In this document: piece after piece, positions 18,501 through 28,900 of the stretch
How positions within the stretch are numbered: position 1 is the first letter of the stretch
How the letters are laid out: each line of letters begins with the position of its first letter
The notes under the pieces: generated by a model
The model's database searches: none
Told to the model about the DNA's origin: nothing
Seen by the model: the letters and a program-made list of their open reading frames with translations, nothing else
Origin: Bacteroidota bacterium
Lineage (GTDB): Bacteria > Bacteroidota > Bacteroidia > Chitinophagales > Chitinophagaceae
Length of the DNA: 64,000 bases
Direction of reading: 5' to 3'
Assembly: GCA_947451115.1 (NCBI GenBank)
Contig: CANFXV010000006.1
Span: 1 to 64,000 of the forward strand
Program-made: the position numbers and the translations under genes

Positions 18501-21500
18501 ACCAACCATTTCCTCACCTTCCTTAACTGGAAGCCCAACAGCCCCTACACCGGTTGCTAATGCAAATGGAACAGAGGTGGCTACAGCAGCATTTGTTAAA
18601 GCGCAAATATCAAGTGCAGCAACAGATGCTACAAACACTGCGAAGGGGATTATAAAATTAGCCAATGATTTAGGGGGTACAGCAGACTTGCCAACAGTGA
18701 ATATAGTAGGAGGTGTTAGTTCTTCTACCATCGCTAATATTAATACAACAATTAATGCAGCTACATCAACTAATACAGTCAGCACCTTAGTTAAAAGAGA
18801 TGCAAGTGGTAATTTTAATGCTGGGATTGTAAAAGCCTCATTGATTGGAAGTGTGACTGGAGATGTAACAGGAAACTTAACTGGTAATGCAAGTACAGCT
18901 ACAAAATTAGCTGCAACAAAAAATATTTACGGTAATCCTTTTGATGGCAGTGCCGATTTAGGTCAAGCCATTGGAGGCACCTATGGAGGAACAGGCATAG
19001 ATAATGGAAACAAAACAATAAGATTGGGCGGCAATATTTTAACAGCAAGTGATTTCACCACTTCGGGTAATTTTAGTACAACTTTAGTAAGTACAGGACC
19101 TACTAATATTACTTTACCAACTACCGGTACCATTGCTACGTTATCAGGCACAGAAACTTTAACTAGTAAAACGATTGTATCCCCATCGATTCTAACGCCA
19201 ACTATTTCATCACCTTCTTTAACAGGGACACCAACTGCACCAACACCTGCTTCAGAAGCTAATAATACACAAGTAGCAACTACAGCATTTGTTAAAGCTC
19301 AGATATCAAGTTCAGCAACAGGTGCAACAGCAACTGAAAGAGGGATCATTAAATTAACAAATGACTTAGGGGGCACTGCAGATTTACCAACTGTGAATAG
19401 TGTAGGTGGAGTAAATTCTTCAACAATTGGGTCTATCAACACAACTATAAATGCAGCTACTTCTAGTAATACAGTTAATACATTAGTTAAAAGAGATGCG
19501 AGTGGTAATTTTAGTGCAGGAACTGTAACAGCAGCATTAACAGGAAATGTAACTGGTAATGTGGTAGGTAATTTAACAGGTAATGTAGTAGGAAATTTAA
19601 CTGGTAATGTGTTAGGTAATGTAACAGGTAACTTAGCAGGAAATGCTAGTACAACTACGCAATTACAAACACCAAGAACGATATATGGTAACTCTTTTGA
19701 CGGCACCACTAACTTAGCACAAGCTATTGGAGGTGCTTATGGAGGAACTGGTATAGACAATGGATCTAAGACGATCACCTTAGGCGGAAATATTTTAACC
19801 GCAAGTGATTTCACCACTTCGGGTAATTTTAGTACAACTTTAGTAAGTACAGGACCTACTAATATTACTTTACCAACCACTGGTACAATTGCTACTTTAG
19901 CAGGAACAGAAACTTTGACAAATAAAACAATTATATCCCCTGATATTTTAACGCCAACTATTTCATCACCTTCTTTAACAGGGACACCAACGGCCCCAAC
20001 TCCTGCTTCAGATGCGAATAGCACACAAGTTGCTACTACCGCTTTTGTTCGTTCTCAAATATCAAGTTCAGCCACAGGTGCAACATCTACTGAAAAAGGT
20101 ATTATATTATTAGCAGGTGATTTAGGTGGTACAGCAGATGTACCAAGAGTAAATACTGTAGGTGGAGTTAGTTCTTCAACAATTACTACCATTGCAAGCA
20201 CTACCGCGTCTGCAACTTCAACTAATTCGGCGAATACCTTAGTTAAAAGAGATGGTAGTGGAAATTTTAGTGCAGGCACCATTACTGCAAGTTTAGCAGG
20301 TAATGCAAGTACTACTACTCAATTAGCTACAGCAAGAACTATCTATGGAAATTCTTTCGATGGTACTGCCGATTTAGGTCAAGCTATTGCAGGAACTTAT
20401 GGTGGTACTGGTGTAAGTAATGTGGGTAAAACAATCACTTTAGGAGGAAATATTACAACTGCTAATAATTTTACCACTGCAGGTAATTATAGTACAACCT
20501 TAACTAGTATAGGTGCAACAAATGTCACCTTACCAACTACTGGTACCATTGCAACTTTAGCAGGTAATGAAACTTTGACCAATAAAACCATTGAAAATGT
20601 AACGCTTACTGGAGTACCAAATGCACCTACTGCACTTAATAGTAGTAATGATTCACAGATTGCAACCACCAAGTTCGTAAATAATTTACTTACATCCTCA
20701 TCAATATCTGGTGATAAAATAGTGGGTGTTATACCAGTAATTAATGGCGGTACAGGTCAGTCTACCTATACTGATGGACAAGTATTAATTGGAACTACAT
20801 CTGGCACATTAAGTAAGACCACTTTGACAGCAGGTAGTGGTGTTACTATCACTAATGGGAATGGTTCAATCACTGTTTCAGCAACAGGTAGTGGCGGAAC
20901 TGTTACAAGTGTAAATCCAATTACTGTAAATGCGAGTGGAAGTTCATTTACCTCAACTGTAGCTAATGCTAATTCAGTTCCAGCCATTTCATTAACGATA
21001 CCACTTGCTTCTGTTTCAGGAACAAATGCAGGCTTGTTAAGTAATACAGACTATGATATTTTTAATGCTAAGCAAGTAGCCTTAACTGCAGGTTCGGGAA
21101 TTTCATTAGTAGCAGGTACGATTTCTGCCACTGGCTTAACTACTAGTAATTTATCAAGTTCTGCTGGTATCACCAATGGACAATTGGCCTATAGTAAAAC
21201 AACCTTAGGGTCCACAGATTTAATTTTAGGAGGAACAGTTAATTCAGTAACAGGATTGACTGCACTCGCTGCTACAAATATTACAGGGGCATTAACTGGA
21301 GATGTTACAGGTAATTTAACTGGTAATGTAACTGGAAATTTAGCAGGGAATGCAAGTACCACTACACAATTGGCTACAGCAAGAACAATCTATGGTAATT
21401 CATTTGATGGTACGGCTAATTTAGCACAAGTGATTGGAGGTACTTATGGAGGTACAGGAGTAGATAATGGAAATAAAACAATAAGATTGGGCGGTAATAT

Positions 21501-24500
21501 TTTAACAGCAAGTGATTTCACCACTGCTGGTAATTTCAGTACTACTTTAACAAGTACAGGAGCTACCAATATTACTTTGCCAACAACTGGTACCATAGCA
21601 ACTTTAGCTGGTACAGAAACATTAACGAATAAAACAATTGTTAATGCTACCCTAACTGGAAATCCAACAGCGACTACACCTGCTGATGTTGCCAATAGTA
21701 CACAGATTGCAACCGCAGCCTTTGTACTATCTAGAATTGCAGCTGCATCTAATACAGTGGGAGGAGTAAGCTCTGCAACAATTGGAACAGTAGCAGATGT
21801 CGTAAATGCGGCAACATCAAGTAATACCGCTAATACTTTAGTGAAGAGAGATGGCAGTGGTAATTTTAGTGCAGGTAATATTACAGCATCTTTAACAGGC
21901 GATGTGGTGGGTAATGTAACCGGTAATGTGACTGGTAATTTAGCAGGTAATGCAAGTACCACTTCACAATTGGCTACAGCAAGAACTATCTATGGTAATT
22001 CATTTGATGGTACTGCAGATTTAGGTCAAGCCATTGGAGGTACTTATGGAGGTACTGGAATAAATAATGGAAGTAAAACAATTACTTTAGGTGGAAATAT
22101 TTTAACGGCAAGCGATTTCGCCACAGCAGGAAATTATAGTACTACTTTAACAAGTACAGGTGCCACTAATATTACTTTACCAACCACCGGTACGATTGCA
22201 ACATTAGCTGGTACAGAGACATTGACGAATAAAACGATTCTATCGCCAACTATTTCTTCGCCTTCTTTAACTGGAACACCTACCGCACCAACAGCTGCGT
22301 CTGATGCCAATAGCACTCAAGTAGCAACCACCGCCTTTGTTGTTTCTAAAATAACATCTTCCTCTAATAGTATTGGAGGAGTAAGTTCATCCACCATTAC
22401 CACTATTGCTGCTGATATTGCTGCAGCTACATCTAGTAATACCGCAAATACTTTAGTGAAAAGAGATGGCAGTGGTAATTTTAGTGCAGGTATAATTACA
22501 GCTAGTTTAGCGGGTAATGCAAGTACAACAACACAATTAGCAACCGCTAGAAATATCTATGGTAATTCATTTAATGGTGGTGCAGATTTAACCCAAGCGA
22601 TTACAGGTGCTTATGGAGGTACAGGAGTAGATAATGGAAGTAATACAATTACTTTAGGTGGAAATATTTTAACTGCGAGTGACTTCACTACCTCCGGTAG
22701 TTTTAGTACCACTTTAGTAAGTACAGGAGTAACTAATATTACTTTACCAACCACCGGTACGATTGCAACATTAGCAGGTACGGAGACATTGACTAATAAA
22801 ACGATTTCATCACCAACTATTTCATCTCCTTCTTTAACAGGAACACCTACCGCACCAACAGCTGTCACTAGTGATAAAAGCACACAAATAGCCACTACGG
22901 CGTATGTTAATAATTTATTTGCAACTACTAGCATAAATAGTAGTCAAATCTCAGGTACCATTGCTACTGATATTGCTGCAGCTACATCTAGTAATACCGC
23001 AAATACTTTAGTGAAAAGAGATGGTAGTGGTAATTTTAGCGCAGGTACTATTACAGCTAGTTTAGCGGGTAATGCAAGTACATCAACACAATTAGCAACA
23101 GCAAGAAGCATTTACGGTAATAATTTTGATGGCAGTGCACCATTAACCTCTGCTATCTTAGGCACTTATGGTGGAACAGGGGTTAATAATGGAACTAAAA
23201 CTATAAGCTTAGGAGGTAATATTTCCACCACAGCCGATTTTATTACTGCGGGAAATTATAGTACTACATTAACAAGTACAGGTGCTACTAATATTACTTT
23301 ACCAACCACCGGTACGATTGCAACATTAGCAGGTACGGAAACATTGACGAATAAAACAATTGTTGATGCATCGCTTACTGGGGTACCAACTGCACCAACA
23401 GCTGCCCTTACTATTAAGAATTCACAAATAGCTACGACAGAATATGTAAATAATTTATTTGCCACAACCAGTGTAAATAGTAGTCAAATTTCAGGTACCA
23501 TTGCTACTGATATTGCTGCAGCTACATCTAGTAATACAGCAAATACTTTAGTGAAAAGAGATGGCAGTGGTAATTTTAGCGCAGGTACTATTACAGCTAG
23601 CTTAGCGGGTAATGCAAGTACAACAACGCAATTAGCAACCGCTAGAAATATCTATGGAAATTCATTTAATGGTGGTGCAGATTTAACCCAAGCGATTGCA
23701 GGACAGTTTGGAGGTACAGGTATAAATAATTCAGGTAAAACAATCACCTTGGGGGGTAATATTACAACTGCTAGTGATTTTATCACATCAGGCAATTATA
23801 GCACTACCTTAGTTAGTACAGATGTAACTAACATTACCTTGCCAACATCAGGAACTATTGCCACTTTAGCTGGTACAGAGTCTTTGACCAATAAAACTAT
23901 TGTAACCCCAACCATTACTTCACCTTCTTTAACAGGCACTCCAACATCCACTACGGCGGATGTTAATGCGAATAGTACACAAGTTGCTACGACAGCCTTT
24001 GTAAGATCAAGAATATCGATTGATACCTCCTACTTATTTCAGAAGACGGATTTGGGCGCAATTACTACTTCTATTGCTACCTCTTTATCTTCAAGTAAAA
24101 CATATTTAAAAATTGTAGATACTGCTAAATGGATGAATGATCGATTTGAAAAAGATACTGCAGCTTTATCTCGAAGAATAGATGCCATTAATACGAATCT
24201 AACTAGTAGCCAAATTACATTAGGTGCTACTTCTATGGCATTAGGAGGAACCTTCACTTCAGTTACTGGCTTAAGCTCATTAACTTCAACCAATTTGGTG
24301 GGTACATTATCTGGTACGGCAAGTACTGCAAATAAACTTACTAGTTCAAAAAATATTAATGGAGTTGCTTTTGATGGCAGCGCTGATATTACAGTGGCAG
24401 CAGCAGCTGGTACATTAACTGGAACAACTTTGGCAAGCAATATTACTGCCTCTAGTTTAACAAGTGTTGGAACTATCACCAGCGGTATTTGGAGTGGAAC

Positions 24501-25944
24501 TGCCATCGCAGTCGCCAATGGCGGAACAGGTTTAACAGTTACTCCATCCAATGGGCAAATAGATATTGGCAATGGTACAGGTTTTACCAGAGCTGCTTTA
24601 ACTCCAAGCTCAGGAATTTCCATAACCAATGGATCTGGCAGCATTACAATTGCTGCTTCCGGAATAACATCAGCGAATTTATCTAGTACGGCAGGTATTA
24701 CCAATGCTCAATTGGCTAATAGTAAAACAACCTTAGGTCTGACAGATTTGATTTTAGGAGGAACAGTTACTTCTGTGACAGGATTAAGTTCTTTGACCTC
24801 TACCAATTTAATTGGTGCTTTAACAGGAAATGCGAGCACAGCAACAAAATTAGCGGCGACAAAAAATATTAATGGAGTTGCTTTTGATGGCAGTGCAGAT
24901 ATAACAGTAGCTGCTGCAGCCAATACATTAACTGGAACAACTTTAGCAAGCAATATTACTGCCTCAAGTTTAACAAGTGTTGGAACAATCACCAGTGGGG
25001 TATGGAGTGGGACAACCATCGCAGTAGCCAATGGGGGAACAGGGTTAACCGCAACGCCAACCAATGGTCAATTAGATATTGGTAATGGTACAGGTTTTAC
25101 AAGGGCTGCTTTAACACAAGGCTCAGGTATTACTATTACAAATGCATCAGGTGGTATTACAGTTGCTGCTTCCGGAATAACATCCTCAAATTTATCAAGT
25201 ACAGCAGGTATCACCAATGCTCAATTGGCCAATAGTAAAACAACATTAGGTACTACTGATTTGATTTTAGGTGGAACTATTACTACTGTCACTGGATTAA
25301 GTTCAATCACTTCTACCAATTTAATTGGGGCATTAACAGGAAATGCTAGCACAGCAACAAAATTGGCGGCGACAAAAAATATTAATGGAGTTGCTTTTGA
25401 TGGCAGTGCTGATATTACTATAACTGCTGCATCAAATACATTAACTGGAACCACTTTAGCAAGTAATGTGGTAAGTTCCAGCTTAACAAGTGTTGGAACT
25501 ATTACTAGTGGGGTATGGAGTGGAACCACTGTTGCTGTAGCCAATGGTGGAACAGGTGCAACAACCTTATCTGGGGTATTATTAGGTAATGGGACTAGTG
25601 CAATTTCTACAGCAACAGAAGGCACCAATTATAGTTTAGTAAGAGAAATGAATGAAGAATTTACAGTGGACGCTACACAGGCAACAACTTCTGCTGCATC
25701 ATCTGGGGCAGATGGAGTTGTTTCTGCATTATTTACACTCACTCAAGTTCCCAATACTAAGAGCTTAGTAAAAATTTATATTAACGGTGTTAGAATAAGT
25801 ACAACTGCATTCAGATTTAACACCAATGCAGTTCCGGGTACAGCTAATGGATCTCCTTCGAAATATATTGGCTATATACCTTTTAAAAATGGTACTTATA
25901 AGTTAACAACAGGGGATAGAGTACAGATAGATTATTATTACTAA
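15556..25944 (+). CDS. 3462-aa exported protein of phage-tail-fibre-type repeats
   Basis: The signal peptide (ILLYVFFQLIYSVTNAQ) and a unique N-terminal domain (about residues 22-120, 'ISPANGATNPTHIDSLGKGG') lead into repeats using classic phage tail-fibre phrases: 'SPTLTGIPTAPTPADG', 'TQIATTAFVKS', 'TGTIATLAGTETLTNKT', 'NTLVKRDGSGNFSAG', 'TIYGNSFDG' and 'GTYGGTGVDNG'. I count twelve LTNKT-type modules (about aa 230-2800), then three 171-residue modules with 'KNINGVAFDGS'. The last ~95 residues (FTVDATQATT to QIDYYY) resemble a fibre-tip beta domain. No capsid, tail, integrase or lysis gene is nearby, so this is a cell-encoded secreted protein and not a prophage piece. No T9SS sorting domain and no S74 chaperone domain are seen. 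It probably forms a long trimeric or helical filament at the cell surface. Confidence 0.82.
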   Translation: MKKIILLYVFFQLIYSVTNAQIKLLDFISPANGATNPTHIDSLGKGGYMVVPSISNRNAIPITRRKYGMLVYVQAVDSLYKLNSVNLDDLNWVALGLYSAEKVKADAAAANGSLADTARVLRAKILTDSTNITTATQTALDLKANLASPTLTGIPTAPTPADGTSTTQIATTAFVKSSITASSNSIGGVSSSTIASIAQDIAAATPNNTPNTLVKRDGSGNFSAGIITANLAGNASTTTQLATTRSIYGNSFNGGADLAQAIAGTYGGTGVDNGTKTITLGGNISTANSFTTVGNFNTTLTSTGATNITLPTTGTIATLAGTETLTNKTITSPTISSPSLTGSPTAPTPVANANSTEVATAAFVKSQISSAATPATLTAKGIIMLANDLGGTADLPTVNSVGGVSSATVGTINTTINAATSNNTPNTLVKRDGSGNFSAGNVTASLTGNVTGNVVGNVTGNLAGNASTTTQLATARSIYGNSFNGGADLAQAIAGTYGGTGVDNGTKTITLGGNISTANSFTTVGNFNTTLTSTGATNITLPTTGTVATLTGSETFTNKTIVSPTISSPSLTGSPTAPTPAVNANSTEVATAAFVKSQISSAATDATTTAKGILQLANDLGGTAALPTVNSVGGVSSATVGTINTTINAATSTNTASTLVKRDASGNFIAGNVTASLTGNVTGNLTGNVVGNVTGNLAGNASTTTQLATPRTIYGNSFDGTANLAQAIAGTYGGTGVDNGNKTITLGGNITTASAFITAGNFSTTLTSTGATNITLPTTGTIATLAGTETLTNKTLVSANLTGSPTASTPSDAATNTEVATASFVLSKITASSNSIGGVSSSTIASIASDIAAATSSNTANTLVKRDGSGNFYAGTVIANLSGNASTATKLAATKTIYGNAFDGSVDLGQAIAGTYGGTGVDNGSKTITLGGNVLTASDFTTSGNFSTTLVSTAPTNITLPTTGTIATLAGTETLTNKTIVSPTISSPSLTGSPTAPTPVANANGTEVATAAFVKAQISSAATDATNTAKGIIKLANDLGGTADLPTVNIVGGVSSSTIANINTTINAATSTNTVSTLVKRDASGNFNAGIVKASLIGSVTGDVTGNLTGNASTATKLAATKNIYGNPFDGSADLGQAIGGTYGGTGIDNGNKTIRLGGNILTASDFTTSGNFSTTLVSTGPTNITLPTTGTIATLSGTETLTSKTIVSPSILTPTISSPSLTGTPTAPTPASEANNTQVATTAFVKAQISSSATGATATERGIIKLTNDLGGTADLPTVNSVGGVNSSTIGSINTTINAATSSNTVNTLVKRDASGNFSAGTVTAALTGNVTGNVVGNLTGNVVGNLTGNVLGNVTGNLAGNASTTTQLQTPRTIYGNSFDGTTNLAQAIGGAYGGTGIDNGSKTITLGGNILTASDFTTSGNFSTTLVSTGPTNITLPTTGTIATLAGTETLTNKTIISPDILTPTISSPSLTGTPTAPTPASDANSTQVATTAFVRSQISSSATGATSTEKGIILLAGDLGGTADVPRVNTVGGVSSSTITTIASTTASATSTNSANTLVKRDGSGNFSAGTITASLAGNASTTTQLATARTIYGNSFDGTADLGQAIAGTYGGTGVSNVGKTITLGGNITTANNFTTAGNYSTTLTSIGATNVTLPTTGTIATLAGNETLTNKTIENVTLTGVPNAPTALNSSNDSQIATTKFVNNLLTSSSISGDKIVGVIPVINGGTGQSTYTDGQVLIGTTSGTLSKTTLTAGSGVTITNGNGSITVSATGSGGTVTSVNPITVNASGSSFTSTVANANSVPAISLTIPLASVSGTNAGLLSNTDYDIFNAKQVALTAGSGISLVAGTISATGLTTSNLSSSAGITNGQLAYSKTTLGSTDLILGGTVNSVTGLTALAATNITGALTGDVTGNLTGNVTGNLAGNASTTTQLATARTIYGNSFDGTANLAQVIGGTYGGTGVDNGNKTIRLGGNILTASDFTTAGNFSTTLTSTGATNITLPTTGTIATLAGTETLTNKTIVNATLTGNPTATTPADVANSTQIATAAFVLSRIAAASNTVGGVSSATIGTVADVVNAATSSNTANTLVKRDGSGNFSAGNITASLTGDVVGNVTGNVTGNLAGNASTTSQLATARTIYGNSFDGTADLGQAIGGTYGGTGINNGSKTITLGGNILTASDFATAGNYSTTLTSTGATNITLPTTGTIATLAGTETLTNKTILSPTISSPSLTGTPTAPTAASDANSTQVATTAFVVSKITSSSNSIGGVSSSTITTIAADIAAATSSNTANTLVKRDGSGNFSAGIITASLAGNASTTTQLATARNIYGNSFNGGADLTQAITGAYGGTGVDNGSNTITLGGNILTASDFTTSGSFSTTLVSTGVTNITLPTTGTIATLAGTETLTNKTISSPTISSPSLTGTPTAPTAVTSDKSTQIATTAYVNNLFATTSINSSQISGTIATDIAAATSSNTANTLVKRDGSGNFSAGTITASLAGNASTSTQLATARSIYGNNFDGSAPLTSAILGTYGGTGVNNGTKTISLGGNISTTADFITAGNYSTTLTSTGATNITLPTTGTIATLAGTETLTNKTIVDASLTGVPTAPTAALTIKNSQIATTEYVNNLFATTSVNSSQISGTIATDIAAATSSNTANTLVKRDGSGNFSAGTITASLAGNASTTTQLATARNIYGNSFNGGADLTQAIAGQFGGTGINNSGKTITLGGNITTASDFITSGNYSTTLVSTDVTNITLPTSGTIATLAGTESLTNKTIVTPTITSPSLTGTPTSTTADVNANSTQVATTAFVRSRISIDTSYLFQKTDLGAITTSIATSLSSSKTYLKIVDTAKWMNDRFEKDTAALSRRIDAINTNLTSSQITLGATSMALGGTFTSVTGLSSLTSTNLVGTLSGTASTANKLTSSKNINGVAFDGSADITVAAAAGTLTGTTLASNITASSLTSVGTITSGIWSGTAIAVANGGTGLTVTPSNGQIDIGNGTGFTRAALTPSSGISITNGSGSITIAASGITSANLSSTAGITNAQLANSKTTLGLTDLILGGTVTSVTGLSSLTSTNLIGALTGNASTATKLAATKNINGVAFDGSADITVAAAANTLTGTTLASNITASSLTSVGTITSGVWSGTTIAVANGGTGLTATPTNGQLDIGNGTGFTRAALTQGSGITITNASGGITVAASGITSSNLSSTAGITNAQLANSKTTLGTTDLILGGTITTVTGLSSITSTNLIGALTGNASTATKLAATKNINGVAFDGSADITITAASNTLTGTTLASNVVSSSLTSVGTITSGVWSGTTVAVANGGTGATTLSGVLLGNGTSAISTATEGTNYSLVREMNEEFTVDATQATTSAASSGADGVVSALFTLTQVPNTKSLVKIYINGVRISTTAFRFNTNAVPGTANGSPSKYIGYIPFKNGTYKLTTGDRVQIDYYY
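16240..23960 (+). repeat. Twelve tail-fibre-type modules of roughly 540-760 bp
   Basis: The LTNKT motif recurs near 16530, 17222, 17919, 18478, 19162, 19919, 20578, 21625, 22226, 22790, 23348 and 23888. Spacing is mostly 540-760 bp. The one long interval (about 1047 bp, 20.58-21.63 kb) contains an inserted block starting 'INGGTGQSTYTDGQVLIG'. Confidence 0.88.
24190..25620 (+). repeat. Three 513-bp modules near the 3' end of the 3462-aa gene
   Basis: The sequence GGAGTTGCTTTTGATGGCAG recurs at 24361, 24874 and 25387, exactly 513 bp (171 aa) apart. Each module contains 'KNINGVAFDGSADIT' followed by 'ASNITASSLTSVGTITSG' or a close variant. Confidence 0.9.
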
Positions 25945-25967
25945 TAAAAAATGGTGCTTAAAAGTAA

Positions 25968-28900
25968 ATGAAGTATAAAGGGCTTTATAATTTTTGTCGA
26001 CTTTATTTAAGTAACGATTTTTTAGTAAAAAATCGTAGGGTAGATTTATTGCAAAAATTTAGTATCCCTAAAAAATATTTTGTTTTAATATTCCTACTAT
26101 TGGGTGCTGCAGTTCCTTCTTTTTCAAACACTCTTTTACCAAAAGCAACCATAACCAACCCTTCACTTCCTCCTTTTTTTGTTGCAGGTGCTAATGTTAA
26201 TATCGTAGTTTCTATAGCAGCGACATCAGGTGGTACTTGGTCTGGTACAGGAACTATTGGAGATCCTAGAACTTTTATCCCTACTAATGGCACGCTCACT
26301 GCAAACATCAATAGGACAGAATTAGGGACAGCCATTAGTACTTATCCCTATGTGCAATTAAGTACTACTATAGCAGGTACTTCTTCTGGAACGGGTACGG
26401 TAATTTTTCAAGATACAGTTTATTCAAGAAGTGCTTCAACTGCTACAAGAAAGTTTACCATCAATGCCAATAGCACTATTACAATTGCAAAGGAATTAAA
26501 ATTAACCACTGATTTCCTTACTAATAATCAAAATTTTACATCTGTTGCTATTGAATTAAATAGCACTACAGGAAATATTCTTGTACAGGATTCAATTACT
26601 ACTTCACCTACATTTACTTATTTAACTAATGTTCAAAGAGGGGCAAAGGGTGGAGATATAACCATCAATGCTAATGCAGGAACTATTTCAATAACCGGTG
26701 TTTTACATTCATTAGGACAACTCAACAGGTCTACCAATAGCCAGGTTGCGGCAGCTAGCAATGGTACAGATGCTTATGGTGGTGATGGTGGGAATATTGT
26801 TTTAAATGGCTCAACTGGTATTTCAATTTCAGGGCAAATAAATTCAGGGGCCAACCAAAGTGGTAACAATACATTAGCTGGTGCTATTCCTGGATCATTA
26901 ACAGTGAATACAAGTGCAACTAGTATAACTTCTAATGGCCTTAATGATGGGCAAACAGGAACGGCTCAATTTAATATTGGAAGTTTTACAAAGTTGGGTA
27001 CAGGCATATTTGCACTAAAGAGTTCAACTTGGGGAGGTTATGTTACCGATGGATATAGCAATAATAATCCTGTTTTTACAATTTCAGGTGGTACTTTAAG
27101 CTTAGCTGGAGCTTCAAGTATTTATAAAAATGGGGAACTTGACTTAAGTGCAGGTACAACCTTGGATTTAAATGGCAATTCTGTAACAATTAGTACCTTA
27201 ACTGGAGCCTCTTCTAGTATAATAAAAGGTACGGGAACAATCACATTAATCTACAATAATCCAACTAAACTTTTAACCAGTTTTGATGGTCAAATTACCG
27301 GTGCAGTTTCATTAATTAAATCATCCAATGCAGAAGTTGCGCATGGGGTTTTGGTCTTATCCAATTCGGGAACGGCAAGTGATTACACAGGAACAACTAC
27401 GATCAATTCAGGTTCCATAAGAATTAATAAAGCGAGTGCATTAGGCGCTTCGGGTGCAACTAATAATACAATCATAAAAAATGGGGGTAGTTTGCAAGTC
27501 TTGGGTGCAATTTCAGTTCCAGAACCTATTTCAATCAGAGGAATTGGAGATAATAATTTAACCAATGGTAATACTGACCCTGTTAATTTAAATTATATCG
27601 GCGCCATCTTTGATTCTACTGGAAATAACTCCTTTACTGGGACAATTACTTTAGATAGTGCTGCAACTATTTCCACCTTACTTACAACATCTTCAGCTTC
27701 TCATACTTTAACTTTAACTACAATTAGCTTATCGGGTTATGAATTAACGATTAACAATAACAAGTCAGCAGTGAATGTGTCAGGGATTATTTCTGGAACA
27801 GGGGGGATGCTTACAAAAACCGGAACTGATACGCTAACATTGTCGGGTGTGAATACTTTTACAGGAAGAACAAAAATTTCAAAGGGTACATTGAAGATAG
27901 GAATAGCTAACGCTATAAATAGTGCAAGTGATATCTATTTTGACGGTGGTAATTTAAGTACTGGAGGATTTTCGGACCTTGTAGGTAATGCCTATGTGAC
28001 CAATAGTGGATCTAATTTAATCTTAGGAACAGGGCTTCATACTTTTCAATTTTCTGGTTCAGATAATTCTTTTGCTAGTAATACACTATTAATCAAGGGT
28101 TGGGCAGGAACTTATGCCACACCCGGATCTACTGGAACAGGAGCTAAGCTACAGTTTACCAATAAACAGTTAAGCACACAAATTGATCGATTTAAATTTT
28201 ACAATTACGGTACTTCAGCTACACACAATGCCATCCAAATTAATGCAAGTACTCCTTTTGAATTAGTGCCTGGTAATGTGCCAACAGTTAGTGGCTTTAG
28301 TAATTTAAATATTTCTTCCTCTGCGACCAGTGGAGGTGCTTGGACAGGAGACGGATCTACTGGCACACCATTTACATTTACCATTAGTGCTGAAAATGCC
28401 AACGTCAATATTAATGAAGTATTGACTAAAGTGGTGGCCTCCAATGGTAATGTTAGTTTAAATACAACCTATGCTGCAGGTACACAAAATGGGGCAGTGT
28501 TTTTTAGTAGTGCAGGAACTGCTACTACTACTTCTTCCAATGCAAATACTTTTCAAGTAACAGCAAGCAATTCAATTGTTGTCAATCAGCCTTTTAGTTT
28601 ATCTACAGATGGTACTAGCACTAGTGCACTGGTTCCATCCATTAGTTTAACTGCAGACTCAATTTATATCAACGCAGCAGTAAAATTAAATGCTGCTGCC
28701 AATAGTTTTTCGGGTGGTACAGCTGCTAAAGGAGGAAACATCACACTTACAGCCAATAGCATTGTAAGTATTGCATCCACAGGATCATTAGAATCTAAAG
28801 GAGCAAACAATACCGCAACAGGAGCAACAAGTTTGGGGGGTAATGGGGGTTTGGTTTCCATAACAGGGCCTAATGGTATTTCAATACTTGGAAATATCAA

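Noticed and set aside
15774-25628. Many minus-strand ORFs of 60-221 aa rich in Val/Pro/Leu/Ala within the 3462-aa gene
   Set aside because: All are antisense shadows of the Thr/Gly/Asn-rich repeats and recur with the same repeat pattern.
10220-25944. Prophage or phage tail module, suggested by fibre-like phrases
   Set aside because: Both proteins have Sec signal peptides and no capsid, portal, terminase, tape-measure, lysis or integrase gene is present in the window.
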